Below are positions 10,160-21,699 of a stretch of DNA of 64,000 nucleotides, one piece after another. The notes under the pieces are model-generated. The model saw only the letters and a program-made list of their open reading frames with translations. It was not told the origin of the DNA and made no database searches. The position numbers were made by a program, and so were the translations under genes. Source of the DNA: Takakia lepidozioides (Eukaryota; Streptophyta; Takakiopsida; Takakiales; Takakiaceae). Each line of letters opens with the position of its first letter. Position 1 is the stretch's first letter. The DNA is taken from assembly GCA_030704615.1 (NCBI GenBank), contig CM060731.1:68490756-68554755 (forward strand). Reading direction: 5' to 3'.

Positions 10160-10385
10160 ATGTGGTCAACTACCACGTGGCGCCCCGGGCCCGTGGCCAC
10201 GTGGCAGCAGTGCTGCTCGCCGTGGCGCCGCCACGTCGGCGTCCACATCGTCGTCCACGTCCACGTCTGCGTCCATGTGTCACCATGCTCCGGTGAGTCA
10301 GTCCACTCATCCGGAGGGAAAAGTCAAAGTCAACCCAAAAGGTCAGACGCACGGGCGGCCCGCTTGGTTACGCCACGTGGTTCTT
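10160..10385. promoter_or_regulatory. G-box/ACGT-core cluster in a GC-rich island
   Basis: At least three CCACGTGG or CCACGTGGC sequences (about 10171, 10197 and 10370) and further CCACGT cores occur within about 220 bases, in a locally GC-rich background. CACGTG is the binding core of plant bZIP and bHLH factors. The cluster lies just beyond the 3' end of the minus-strand gag and could belong to that retroelement. Its regulatory function is inference only. Confidence 0.35.
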
Positions 10386-10549
10386 CAGCATTAATCGCAA
10401 TAATTGTTGAGCAGTTGTTCGCGCGTCTGTATCCTTTACCACTCCAATCATTGGATGTCCGACCCAACTTCCACGTCTGTCGTAACTAGTTGTTTGTAAC
10501 TTCCAGTCGATCCCGGTTTTTTGACTTTTACGACTCAAAATGAGTCGTT

Positions 10550-12200
10550 GTAACCCCAGTGGTAAATGACACGAATGCTTCTAGTGTCACGAGCACGAGT
10601 TGTTGCTCGAGTGACAGCAGTTGCAGAGTCCACATGCAATGGTCCAGCAAGTGTGGCTCCACACATGAAGCCCATACCAATCTAGTCTTCCCTAGGCATA
10701 GGAGGTTATGTAGGTGGGGCTTGAACCTCAGGCCTTGGAGCTGGCGCCACATTAGTAGTGGCCATGGCAACAAGACGTTGCTCTAGCTGGGCAAGCCTAT
10801 CCATCATGTCTTGGTCATGACCTTGATCTTGACCTTGTGCTCCTTGATTTTGGTTACGACCTCCACCACGACCTCTGCCTTCTCTACCTCTCTGGACTAC
10901 ATTGCCTCGTCCTTGGCCACCATTGTTCCCTTGGAACTGGCCTGGCCATAGCTCAGGATGCAAGCCATAACAATGGGTCTCTTCATGCCCATATTTGCTA
11001 CAATGCCCACACTGTAGTTGTGTAGGTTGTGCCTGTGCCGGCCCTTTGTCTCTCTCCGGACAATCTCTCTTAACATGGGGTCCTCCACAATCCCAACATG
11101 TCACACCCGACTGTTGTTGGCCTGAGAATGAAGGAAGTGACATCTACAATTGAGATCCTCTCTGTCCTTCCCTGGGCTTCTCTTGAGCCCCATTGTTGCC
11201 TTGAGCACATTGGGGTAGTGGTTGTTGTTGGCTAGGAGCCCCAATTCGTTGTGTCTCCTTACCAAACCCCACCATGACCACTCGTTCCTCCACCATATTA
11301 AGCTCTATCCGCTCTGCCAGCAAAAACATGTTTGCTAAGGTGGGTTGGGCCACTTGTAGGAGAGTTGCATCCCGCACTCTTCTCCGAAGCTCATTGTCCA
11401 ATATCCCATACCAGAATTGGACTGCTTGAGCTTCCGTAACCCCTTGGGTTACATTTATCAATCGCCTCATGCGCGTGTAAGCCTCCCTCAAACTCTCAGT
11501 CGGCTTGCGCTGGAACTCTTGCAAGCTCCGCAATTTCTCCGTCCTTATTCCCTGGTAGTTTCTCCTCAACTCCTCAAAGAACTCCACAACTGGGTTAAAG
11601 GCAGGCACGGGTGCTGGTGCTGCAACATGAGCTTGAGTGGATTTCCTAGCTCCATCTTTATTTGTCCCACTACTAGTGCTTGCAGTTGGGGATGTTGGTG
11701 TAGCTGCCGGTGTCGCCGCTGCTCTTGTGCCTCTAGTGATGGAGACATAGTCAGGTGACCAATATTGTCACCACTCCTCAATCTCCACCTCATTTCCCCG
11801 CCTAAACTCATGGTAGTCATCCATAGGCGGCCCCCTCAAGGTGCTGAAAAAGCCCCTTCCACGCCATAAAAGGCATAAACAGTTGTGGATTGCGCATCTG
11901 CTGCAAATCACACCACCTATCAAACTCCTACATGAAATCATCAAGCTCGATGGTGCCCACAGCTCCCGAGTACCGACGTGGCCCCTTGGTAGCTCCATAC
12001 ATTTCCTCCATCGTATCCCACAACAATGGCACAAAAATGGCTTGCACCCTCGGCAAGAATCCTCCTGACTCCGAGTCTGAACCTTTCTCAGAAGACACTG
12101 AAGGTGAAGGTGGCCTAAACCACACACCTCGCCTTGTATACCCACTAGTATCGCTGGTGCTTGTACCGGCACTCTCCTCAGCAACTGGTGGCACCTCCGT
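10550..12200 (-). pseudogene. LTR-retrotransposon gag (Ty3-type) with internal stop
   Basis: Reading from about 12194 on the minus strand, the gag start region (RWCDLQQMRNPQLFMPF near 11880-11930) passes a frameshift. From 11608 to 10706 a continuous frame holds the capsid-like retrotransposon-gag domain (FFEELRRNYQGIRTEKLRS, then ESLREAYTRMRRLI) and two zinc knuckles: CWDCGGPHVKRDC (one residue shorter than the standard spacing) and CGHCSKYGHEETHC. One TAG at about 11144-11146 interrupts the frame between capsid and knuckles. A Gly/Gln/Arg-rich tail follows. No protease, reverse transcriptase or integrase follows, so the element is a gag-only or truncated relic. Confidence 0.8.
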
Positions 12201-13019
12201 GATGAAAACTCACACTCAAACCGGCTATCAACCTGTCTCTAGTCCCCCTTTCCACAAGGTAACCGGGTAGAGAACCTGTTGCGGCTTATGGTTTGGAATA
12301 CTAGGTTCCTAACCTGAACCTGCACATGCACCTGCATCCACCACAGGCACTCATATGGTCTGCCGGTCATCAACCCAACCTCACCATAGGAGAAACAATG
12401 ATGGTCTGCTGGTCATCACCCCAGCCTCACCACCGACAGCACACTCTAGGATTGGCCGGCCATAATATTTCCGGCACAACCACCTATAAAAGCAAGCGCC
12501 CAAACCAAATTAGCATGGCGCACAGTCAAACGTGCATGTGTGGGAGGAGGATCCAAACACAGGAAACTCAAATAACAACACCTCCCACACTTAAATCAAT
12601 CGATTTCTTTGCGGCTCCAATAAATCTACAAGATGGCCAAGTCCCTATCTAAACTAGCTCTGCCTCCGCTTATAGAAAAGCTTTGGCCTACAAGAATGAT
12701 GGAAGACTATAGATAAGATAAGCTAAAGCAATCTTTAAGCCCAGAATGCTCTCATCCCATTACTCCCCCTATCTTCACACTCACTCTTGTTTGAGCAATA
12801 AACAAGACTATCCTTAAAGAACCTCTCAAATAACTCTCAAGAGCCCTCAAATTATTGCCATGAACTTCTGAAATCTGCCCTCAATCAGCCCCTCACATAA
12901 ACCCACCGAGGTTCAAGAAGTTTGCAAACTTGGACTCCAAACAGTCCACCAAAAGGCCCTAAGCGCCCGCCAATTAGTGGCCTCCAAGGTCTCCAACCAG
13001 CCCTCACAATGGCTCCACA
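12201..13019. other. Non-coding stretch upstream of gag
   Basis: In the orientation of gag this would be the leader or LTR. No convincing tRNA primer-binding site was found, and no terminal repeat could be matched to the other side of gag. Sequence resembling the 66-bp tandem repeat begins near 12900. Confidence 0.35.
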
Positions 13020-13490
13020 AGCCTGCCCAATATGGTCTCCAAGGACCTCCAATAGTCTTCCAAATAGCCCTTAAGAAGTTCCTCAAATCTGCTAAGTATT
13101 GGCCTCCAAGGACCTCCAATAGTCCTCCAACAGCCCTTAAAAAACTCCTCAAATCTGCCAAGTATTTGCCCCCAAGGATCTCCAATAGTCCTCCAACAGC
13201 CCTTAAGAAGCTCCTCAAATCTGCCAAGTATTTGCCCCTAAGGACCTCCAATAGTCCTCCCAAGAGCCCTCAAAAAGCTCCACGAATCTGCCCACTATGG
13301 GCCTCCAAGGACCTCCAACAGTCCTCCCAAGAGCCCTCCCAAATCTGCAAGATATTGGCTTCAACAGATCCCAAATAGTCCTCAAAGCCGGCCCCAATAC
13401 CTTCTAGATATTGGCCTCAATAGACCCCAAATAGTTCTCAAAACAGGCCCCAATACCTGCTAGATATTGGCCTCAATAGACCCCAAATTT
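13020..13490. repeat. 66-bp tandem repeat (minisatellite)
   Basis: The unit begins AAGTATTTGCC and contains CTCCAATAGTCCTCCAACAG. It recurs at exactly 66-base spacing (13094, 13160, 13226) and decays on both sides, giving about seven recognisable units. Because 66 is a multiple of three, frames stay open on both strands and encode repeating 22-residue blocks (ALKKLLKSAKYL on the plus strand). These are a by-product of the repeat rather than evidence of a gene. Confidence 0.8.
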
Positions 13491-13514
13491 AACTCAAACT
13501 AGCCCCCAAAAGGC

Positions 13515-13965
13515 TCCAAAAATATCCGCTGGCAGTCGATTTTCATCCGTCGCTGACCAAATGTCATCCAAAACCGTGATATTTCATCCACAGGCCCAAT
13601 ATTTCATCTGCCACGATAGTTCATCCGTCGGTGCGATATTTCATCTGCTGGCGCAATTTCATCCGTTGCCGTGATTTTTCATCCGATGGTATAATAGTTC
13701 ATCCATTGACGCAGTTTCATCTGCAGCTGCAATTTCTCATCCGATAGCGCAATAGTTCATCCGCTGACAAGATTTCATCCGCTGGCACAGTTGAGTTGGC
13801 TGTCCCCCCGCCAGAGGGGACGTTCTACGTCCGTCGCCCGGTCGGCACGCCACGATTTTTCATCCGATAGCACGATATTTCATCCGATACCAAGATTTCA
13901 TTCACTGCAACCAATTTTAATCCAGGAACGCAGATTTTCATCCACTGGCTCAATAGTTCATCCGA
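13515..13965. repeat. Degenerate tandem repeat, core TTTCATCCG
   Basis: About 20 copies of a 20-30 base unit built on TTCATCCG followed by a short variable piece (GTTGGCGCAATA-like). It directly follows the 66-bp array and precedes a third tandem repeat. Confidence 0.7.
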
Positions 13966-13977
13966 TGGGTCAATGGT

Positions 13978-14078
13978 GGTGCTCCCAACTCTGGGGCAAT
14001 GTTCCCATGCGTTCCCATGCATTCCCACGAGTTCCCAAGGAGTTCCCAGGCGTTCCCAAGTGTTTCCACGCGTTCCCA
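13978..14078. repeat. Short tandem repeat, core GCGTTCCCA
   Basis: Eight or so copies of a 10-13 base unit (GCGTTCCCATGC, GAGTTCCCAAG, GCGTTCCCAAGT and variants). It is the third tandem repeat type in succession within about 1.1 kb. Confidence 0.7.
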
Positions 14079-15145
14079 AGCTAGGGTTTGCGCCGCTTTG
14101 CCTCTGCAATTGTTGCAACTAGCTATGGCTTCTATGGAGCAACCAGAGTTGATGTTCTTGGTTTCTTGAGCATCAATAGACCACCAAGAGTGCCTCTAAC
14201 TCCCTGAGCAAGCTATTTGCCACACAACAAGCTCTTTTTCTCTATGGAACTTATTGAAACAAACATAGAACAAGCTATTGAGCTTTCTATGGCATACCCT
14301 CTTCTAGCCATCGCATGCACTCATAGTGCTTCCTTCCATGGCCATAGTGCACCTCTTAGAGCTCCTAATCTAGCCCTGCACTTGCCACTTCCATAGACAT
14401 GTTCTTCCCAAGCTTGGGATTGAAACCCCAACTCAAAGCATGCAATACAAATACACTATTCTGCCCCAAAGAGAAATCAGATGTCTACCTCCACTCATAG
14501 CTCTCCTAAGCTTGAAGTTGAAGACTCCCACAAGCTGAAACCATGCTTCACACATGCACCGCTTGCTTCCTTAACACCCGAGCTCTTCCTGAACTCCTCA
14601 AGCCCTGCAACACTTGTAGAACAAGAGCTTCTTCACAAGCTCTCAAACTTTTCAATGGGGCTCTCCTTGAAGACCTCATCTTGTACATAAACACCACAAG
14701 GCTTTCCTCTTGCAAACCCTGCAACACTTTGTAACTTAAGAGCTATCTACCAAGCTCTCCTCTACACAAGTGAGCTAACTATGCTAACACCTTGCACTCA
14801 TCGATGTAAGCAGGTCTTCTTCTAGTGATACGGAAATGATGAAAAGAGGAGAAACCACTCTATCACGTTATATAAGTCAAGCCAATGGCACATTTGCTAA
14901 AGGACTCCACCATACAGACCTCACCCACTCTTCATCTCAAGTACTAGAGCTATGGCGGCGAGAAGGGCCTCGGAAGGCTCGACTAGAAGAAGACGAGCCT
15001 GCCTACGTCTGACGTGGAGATAACATCTCCACGTCCCAAATGAGGTTTACCACCTCACTTGGTACATGGAACCAAATGAAGTCCCAATGCCAACAAAATA
15101 CAAATATAAATGTATAATGTCCTAATTAGCTAGAAATAACTATTT
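14079..15145 (-). other. Non-coding; possible retrotransposon LTR or leader
   Basis: No gene is visible. On the minus strand a TTATATAA box (14868-14875) lies about 2.7 kb upstream of the gag start, and paired inverted CACGTC/GACGTG words occur near 15010-15030. These would fit a U3 promoter of the gag-bearing element, but no matching LTR was identified on the other side, so this stays tentative. Confidence 0.25.
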
Positions 15146-15448
15146 CTAATTAATCACACAAATAAAACCATGACACCCGGGATATTTGAACAGAATGTAC
15201 TCGCGAACCCGCTCCACTTCAAGCCGCTTATAAATGAGGGTCCATGCTACATATTCGCCAAGCTGATATGGCTCTCCGAATAGACTCTCGAACGACAATA
15301 GTCTAAACAAGCACGCAACACAAAATTTCAGTACTGGATCCAAAAGACCCGGCGCATAAGACCGGTATTGAACATACCGAGCAGACCGGTTCATATAGAG
15401 CCAACACATCGTATGTGCTAACGACGCTGGCCGAAGCCTGTTTCCCAA
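15146..15448 (-). other. Unidentified open frame, 100 codons
   Basis: An uninterrupted frame with a hydrophobic/aromatic middle (LKFCVACLFRLLSF) and a charged end (YKRLEVERVREYIL). I do not recognise it. It sits between the gag-element region and the CAGAC-rich block and may be transposon-derived. There is no splice or start-site support. Confidence 0.2.
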
Positions 15449-15454
15449 TCCTCA

Positions 15455-16040
15455 ACAGACCTGACTCCGTCTTTCAGTGAAGATTGTACTGTTCATTCTG
15501 TTGAAGTGATGTTTTCTCCAGCAGACTGCGACTACAAGAGGTTTGTCGGCTTCACAGTAAGGGTAGAATCAGGTCTGTCGGCTTCACCCAAAAGGTAGCA
15601 GACATGCATGACAGACCAGAGGGCTCATGACCAGAAGACAGACCATAGGGCTCACCGGCACTAGCAGACTATTATATTAGACAGACATAGGATCGATCAG
15701 CGGTAGGACATACAAGACTGACCAGAAGACTGACTAGCGGACAGCAGCAGCAGGTCTTCAGCATGACCTTGTGCTGTATGTCGTCATCATCGTCAGGACA
15801 TTCAGGGGATTTCAACCAATTCTGTTCAGCCTCGATAATGGTTACGGCCATCAGACCAGTCTGCACAAATCTAAAGAAAAATGGGAAGAAATCTGGATCG
15901 TCTTGCGGCAAGCAGACCGATGGGAGAACCCCAAACGGAATTAGGTGCAATGTTCCCGGGCAGACTGGTCCCCTCGGTCTCTGGTTGCACAGAGTCGGTC
16001 TGCCCAGATCCGAGAAGACGTTGCTCGGTCTCCTGGACGG
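15455..16040. repeat. CAGAC-rich block (transposon subterminal-type repeats)
   Basis: About 14 copies of CAGAC or its complement GTCTG occur in under 600 bases, mostly as CAGACC or CAGACT. About one would be expected by chance. Dense short motifs like this typify the subterminal regions of hAT, CACTA and related DNA transposons, where transposase binds. The same word is enriched in the opposite orientation ahead of the hAT-like gene at 28000-29700, so this may be an end of a related element. Confidence 0.5.
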
Positions 16041-16054
16041 TGTGGGCTAGGGAG

Positions 16055-16125
16055 GTGTTAGTAGATGGTCATGGGTAGATGGTAGATAGTTTGGAGTGAT
16101 TTTGACATGATACTGCAAAAGTGAC
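16055..16125 (+). repeat. Short remnant of the OSB array
   Basis: ATGGGTAGATGG followed by TTTGGAGTGATTTTGACATG matches the OSB array (compare 22350-22380 and 7985-8015). It directly abuts the CAGAC-rich block, suggesting that the block was inserted into, or captured next to, an OSB-derived repeat. Confidence 0.5.
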
Positions 16126-16599
16126 TTCCTAGACACCTTCATATTAATGTTAGCTAAGCATCCAACATGTATAAAAGAAGCAGGTAGGAGAAGAAAGATG
16201 TGCACGTGTTTTAGACACACCACTATAGAAGCGGCACCTAAAAACACCTGCACGATAAAGCTTTATTGAATTCCTCTAGTGATGAATGGAAATTTGCTTG
16301 GTTTGTGGATCCCTATGGTGGTCTTTTTTGAGTCTGTGGTTATGGTGGATGTGTCTGATTTTATGCACCGTACCAAGATCTGACTAGGCATCTTCAATGC
16401 CAAGAGTTTCGAGCACGAGGAGGGTAGCCTACGTGGCCGCCTACGTGATTGTTCGGGAAGTTGCAGATTTTTTTCTGTTTTAAGGGTCCATTTTTAAAGA
16501 ACTCGGCGATACGCATCTTTTCATCCAAAAGAGAATGACAAATAGACATTTTCCATTTATTTGTGCTCATTCAGCTTTTATATTCCATCCTTGTCATTT

Positions 16600-16725
16600 C
16601 ATCCTCCTCCGTGACTCTGCCTATGTGTACAATATGAAAATTTCTTTATCTTGGTGGTATGGTACAATAATTATGAGAAGAAATGTCAATGTCTTGGTGA
16701 TATCTCATATTTGAAATCCCACTGA
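16600..16725 (+). repeat. Single arm of a foldback (MITE-like) element
   Basis: This segment (CATCCTCCTC, then GTGTACA, then TTATCTTGGTGGTATGGTAC) matches the reverse complement of 30170-30293. The same element there has two inverted arms. It is probably a solo or decayed copy. Confidence 0.6.
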
Positions 16726-18439
16726 ACACTTCGCCCTCTACAAATGCTCCTGCCCTTGGAAAGTATTTGAAGATAGAATAAAATTCAACCTACTGCTTGA
16801 ACAATACAAGGGCATAGTCCTCTCCCCTCCATACTCCAGTTGGTCATGATTAGAATATATAAATTTAGCCCCCATCTATCTAAGCTATTTTTCAATCTAT
16901 GGACCCTTAACCATTCATCTCAAGTTTATGCACCGGACAAATTGAATTTTTGAAGCACACATATAACTTACCTTATTTTATTTCTCACTTACTTGAAAAA
17001 ACATACTGACTTACCACTGCATAATACAAGGCCCCCCTGAAAAATTTATAAAATAATAAAATAAAATAAAATAAAATAAGATGGAATACTTTTATTTTTT
17101 CTATTAAAGGAATGGGATAGACTTAGAGGGAAAGCAATAGCCAAGCTCATAGCACTACTGCATGTGCATAGGTTCATGCTTAGGCACAATTTTGTGAGCG
17201 TAGACTCACAACTAACTAATTTGAATAGGTATTCCAAATGAGACCCTACTTCCGTAGATACATTATATAGCTATCGCCCTAGTAGTCACGTGGATGAGTT
17301 AGTAATTAAACAAATGTGAAATGAATTATTTTGTGGTGTGTGGAGGAAGTTTACATAGGGTACTTGCCGTTACTTTGAATATGTAGGTACAACCACATGG
17401 TATGTTTTGTACACTGCATAGAGGGGACACAATAAAGAAATGAGGACTCATTAAAAAGAAAAAGACAATTCACAACATATACCATTCCCATAGGTAGGTT
17501 GTAGCATTTGGGATGAAGTGACACTAGTTACGCTTGCTTTGACAAGAGTCCACACTTTTTTCACAACACATGTTGCAATACCATAATGTTTATCACAAAG
17601 ACCCCTAGAAACTCACAATGCCCAACAATGTCTATTTCCAAATTCCAGTGTCTAGTAGAAGAACATCCACTATGCTAACCATCCAAACATTTTAAATCTT
17701 GCGTACTCTACATTGCCATTGTGATTTGCAATGATTCGTATGATGTGTATGTGCCTGCATTGTCGGAATGGCCTGAGCACATGGAATGTTGCCGGATATC
17801 TTCATAAGAAAATATTGTGCAATTGGAATAGCGTGACACTGCAACATGAATCTTCATCCTCCGGATTACGGGCTAGACATCGGTAAGATGTTTATCAATC
17901 TTGATAAATTGGAGATGGTTTGTTGACAACAGAATTTTGAATTGTGTTGTTTGTACATTTGTTTAAGTCATCTGAACAAAATCAAAATTTGTGAGGCTAG
18001 TTAAACAATGTCGTTGTGATGAGGCTTGGGAAAAACAGTTGTCGAGTTGCTAGATGTGGTCCTCACTAGGACCCCGAATCCATTCATAGTCATCTTTATA
18101 AAACTGATGATCTATAAGTAAATTATCCTAAAATTAGTACTCTGTAAATATCAATGACGGAAAAAAAAAAAAAAGAAGTTATCGTTGTTTTTTTAAGAAA
18201 TATTGCCATTTGGAGAAAAACAAACTTAGCTTAGAGAAGCTCCCCATAACATAGAATGCAACATCGGAACCGTGAGCCCATGCTCATAGTCATTTGTTCA
18301 TAGGCTCACACTTATGCGCTAATTCAACAAGATCTCTCCTCTTAAGGAAACAGCCTAAAACGACGACGGACTCTCTTGCTTTGGCAAAACATAACAGGAA
18401 GGTGAGAGTAAAGGGCATTACTGAGCACCACACATCAAT

Positions 18440-18505
18440 GAGAGCCTTGACACGGTGTAAGGGACCACATTTTCTCCGTTGACTTGAACATGTTACGTAG
18501 TCTCT
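18440..18505. repeat. Dispersed repeat shared with 30985-31060
   Basis: GACCACATTTTCTCCGTTGACTT and flanking bases recur at 30985-31060 with small changes and an 8-base length difference. The family is unknown. Confidence 0.55.
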
Positions 18506-20197
18506 CTCCACAAGAGAGCAAAAAAAACCAGCAAAACTGGATTAAAAATCGTACTTGCCCATACGAATACACAGACTCCAATATTTGAGAACAAGTTTGC
18601 AACTTGGCCCACAGGATCAACCACTACTTCTGGATTCCCACTCTCCTGATGCTGATAGCTGGCAATATCACAAGGGAAAATGTTCGAGAGATTAGAACCA
18701 GGACAATGTGACCACATGATGTACACACTGTGCTATCTCATGGACACTTTGGGCATAATAAGTGAGTCTTGGTCAATTACAGAGACCGGATATAGACGTT
18801 CATCCTTCAGATTTGACTATTTGGGAATATCAGTGGATTACTGCCACACAATTTCAAAGAATCTGTCAGGATTTTACATTATTCAAATCAGAAAGTGCTC
18901 CTCATTGAGAAAAAGCAGTATACCCTTGAGAAGGAGCTAACCACAATGAGTACTTACTTCGGATCTGATAGGAAGTTCAAACAGATGTGGAATCCCGAAC
19001 TGCTTCACCACCTGTACTCAGATTTGATACGGCCCCCATCAAAAACCACTTGTGAGATAAACATGGTAGTCAAAATGGGCAGGGTTTAAGATATGGATTG
19101 TTTCAAAAGATTGCACCATGATAACCCACACTAAAGCCATTGGAGGATGGCGGTACATGTGAAAACATTAAGATAGCATGTTTTACATGAAGGTGCAGTG
19201 CATAGCCCACATTCTTGTGCATTTGTTGGTAAAGATCTGCTTTGACTCACATTGAGTGATACAGTGATGCACATACCTCGGAACCCGAGTCCTGGCCAAA
19301 AGGTAGTAGCGCTTCCCATCAGCTTCGAAGAAACATATATTCTCCACTATTGCAATCCACGGAACCTGGGCACAAAAAACATCACCTATACGCGGGATGG
19401 ATTCTTACTTCTGCAAAGGTGACCTAGTTAGTCGTCAATGGCCAGGACATTGATCCAACTAGTGAGTGAAGACTAAAAATGGAACAAAGAGATCCCTTAT
19501 ATTAAACCGAAAATCTGCAAGACAAGTTGAATACAATACCTTAAGCTTTGAGAACATACGCACACCCTTTGCAAGATCAATAAATGCCAATTTATGTGGC
19601 GTTGTAACAATGAAAGCTGTTGTAACCTGCACTACGGGCCATGGCGATAGGCCACCGACCATTACCATCGGAAACAAGCAAAGCTACACTGCCCACAGAC
19701 AACAGCTCACTAGAAAGGTTCTGGCTCTATAGGAGAGACATTCAATGTCTTTGGTAGAGTAGTGAGGCAGCTGCCTGGCTGCGCTTTGAAGAACCATTAT
19801 CAGGGCCTCGCTAGACGTCGAAATAGTCACCAGGGTGATTATCATCCAATACTTCTGGTATATCTGAGTTCCCACTAGACGGACATACCTTCTCTTCATA
19901 TTTGACAAAGGGGTCACTTTTTTATTGCACACCAAAAAACCAGCCACACCCAAAAATGATAAAGCTCTACACTCCTTACGGAATATGCCAATGACCAAAA
20001 ACTTGACAAAACCATTTCATGAAGTAAAAGACAGCAGGGCTTTTCAAACCTGGTCCAAGAAATCTGTGAAGCTCTTTTACATCCGCAGTGTGTACTGCTC
20101 GGCTGTAATGTTGGTTCCTACACCAGACCCACTGAACTCATTCCCTGCACAAATGCATTGTAAACTCATCAACACACTACCTCCATGTGTTTTTACA

Positions 20198-20316
20198 GGG
20201 ATCTCGATAATAATGAGCTGGAAGGACCTTTTCCAGCCTTCAATAAAAGCGAGAACCTCCTCCCATCTTCCAGTGCTTTCCACCAAGGTCCATACATAGG
20301 GCCTGCATATTTCGTG
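20198..20316 (+). pseudogene. Proline/aromatic-rich exon, 5' part (interrupted by CACTA)
   Basis: A TGTTTTTACAG acceptor precedes a plus-strand frame reading DLDNNELEGPFPAF and then GPYIGPAYFV up to the transposon. On the far side of the transposon the frame resumes without a break (PPWPGYRVGPPFQQ). The element therefore inserted inside a protein-coding exon, duplicating its GTG codon. The protein family is not recognised. The minus-strand frame over the same bases lacks this continuity. Confidence 0.5.
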
Positions 20317-20347
20317 CACTACAAGAGATGAGCGTTTTTAGGACTAC
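20317..20347 (+). repeat. CACTA left terminal inverted repeat
   Basis: Begins CACTACAAGAGATGAGCG and pairs with the complement of 24945-24975, with mismatches at positions 9, 25 and 30 of 31. Confidence 0.9.
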
Positions 20348-20589
20348 GGCTTTGGCGGAGTCATAAAAACTGCACTAGGTATACGACTACAGACCGTTGA
20401 AATGCGTTGCAATCATAGTTTTATCACTCTGTAGTAATGGATATCACTACATGACTCTGGAAAGTTAGGGAGCATTGGTCAAACATTGTTGACCACGATG
20501 ACATGGATGGTTTATATGACTAGTGTGATATGTTTGACTACACGTGGATGAAGTTTCATGGAATCTTATGACTCCATGACTGAAGATGG

Positions 20590-20835
20590 TTTCACAGCTC
20601 TAATTATATGACTACATCACTACACGTGTCATTTTGAAGCCACATACACGAATGTATTCATCCATTGGACGAGTTCATCCACAACATGACATGACATGTA
20701 AACTTATGACTGCCTAAGTGCAGGTTGTTTCATAACCCTATATATATGACTATATCACTACACGTGTCATTTTAAAGGCATTTATATGATTCTATTACTA
20801 CACGTGTCATTTTGAAGGCATATACATGAATGGAT
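20590..20835. repeat. CACTA left subterminal repeats
   Basis: The block CACTACACGTGTCATTTTGAA, with small changes, occurs three times (about 20620, 20755 and 20795) among several TATGACTA words. Such motifs are the usual transposase-binding sites of CACTA elements. They also contain an ACACGTGT core. Confidence 0.7.
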
Positions 20836-21287
20836 CCATCCATTGGATGAGCTCATCCATCCATGTTTACCACAAATTCCTATCAGCTTTGAATATGTGT
20901 GGGGATTTGATATATGTTCAATAAATTGGACCTGGATGGACGTGTCTTAACAAGCATCGCAAGATATATGAGATTAAGATACGCAAAGGTCATGGTTGTA
21001 CATGGAAATTATTTTGAATCGATAGATTGTATAAGATCTAACAGTCTAGATTGTTTAAGATCTAACGGTTTAAGATTAGGTATATCAAACTTCATGAGCA
21101 AATTCGCTTAAGTCCGGGCTGAGAGTTTTGGCAGATGCAACAATAGAAGGGGATGATGATGGTAGTAGGATTTTAGCCTATGACCACTCGAATTAATCAA
21201 AGTGCAAAAAGTTAATTTTTTTTCAAAAAATTGCTTATAGGGTTCCCTGAACAAAGGCCTGGGACTTGGGTTTTTTTTTTTCTCCTG

Positions 21288-21380
21288 CGCCTGCGAGAGA
21301 TGTTGTGTCATGGAACATGATGATGCTGGAGCGTGGATGGAGGCTTTGCAGACCTACCCACTCTTGAGCAAATGAAGGAG
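21288..21380 (+). pseudogene. PPR fragment inside the CACTA element
   Basis: GAGAGATGTTGTGTCATGGAA encodes RDVVSWN, and the following bases read MEALQTY, matching the motif boundary of the PPR pieces at 7680-7750 and 23210-23280. The frame is lost within about 30 codons. Confidence 0.55.
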
Positions 21381-21699
21381 AAGAGGAGGAGGAGACGAGA
21401 CAACTCCGATATCATCCGACATCTCTCGTCATCTCGTCGAGGAGGAGAAGCTCTCAATATTCTTGTGAGCTCGTCGTTTTTGGGAGAGAGACGAGACGAG
21501 GAGAAACTCGCCATTCTTGGGAGAGTCAGCTTGGTCTTAGCAGACCGTGTTTCAATCTCTGCCTGCTTAGCTGCACCGTGGTGGTTCGATCTCACATACC
21601 AATCTGACATCACCTGACTACAGACACAAACAGCACACACAAGAGGTCATTTTGGGTTGATGGTCGGTCAAATCCTCCATGGGTCATGACACAAGGTCA

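Larger units (their letters stand above)
16126..20197. other. Mostly non-coding stretch with a few exon-like frames
   Basis: AT-rich DNA with an (AAAAT)n run near 17055-17085 and no recognisable gene. Several modest frames between 18290 and 20300 (for example plus-strand 18895-19089, LEKELTTMSTYFGSDRKFK) look better than random but match no family I know. Some may be exons of the gene interrupted by the CACTA element, which begins at an acceptor near 20198. Confidence 0.35.

Noticed and set aside
12913-13397. Repeat-containing protein genes on either strand
   Set aside because: Open frames on both strands result from a 66-bp (22-codon) tandem repeat. There is no start context and no homology.
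18290-20320. Multi-exon minus-strand gene
   Set aside because: Several minus-strand frames are suggestive, but they do not join through consistent splice sites, and the plus strand gives a better continuation across the CACTA element.
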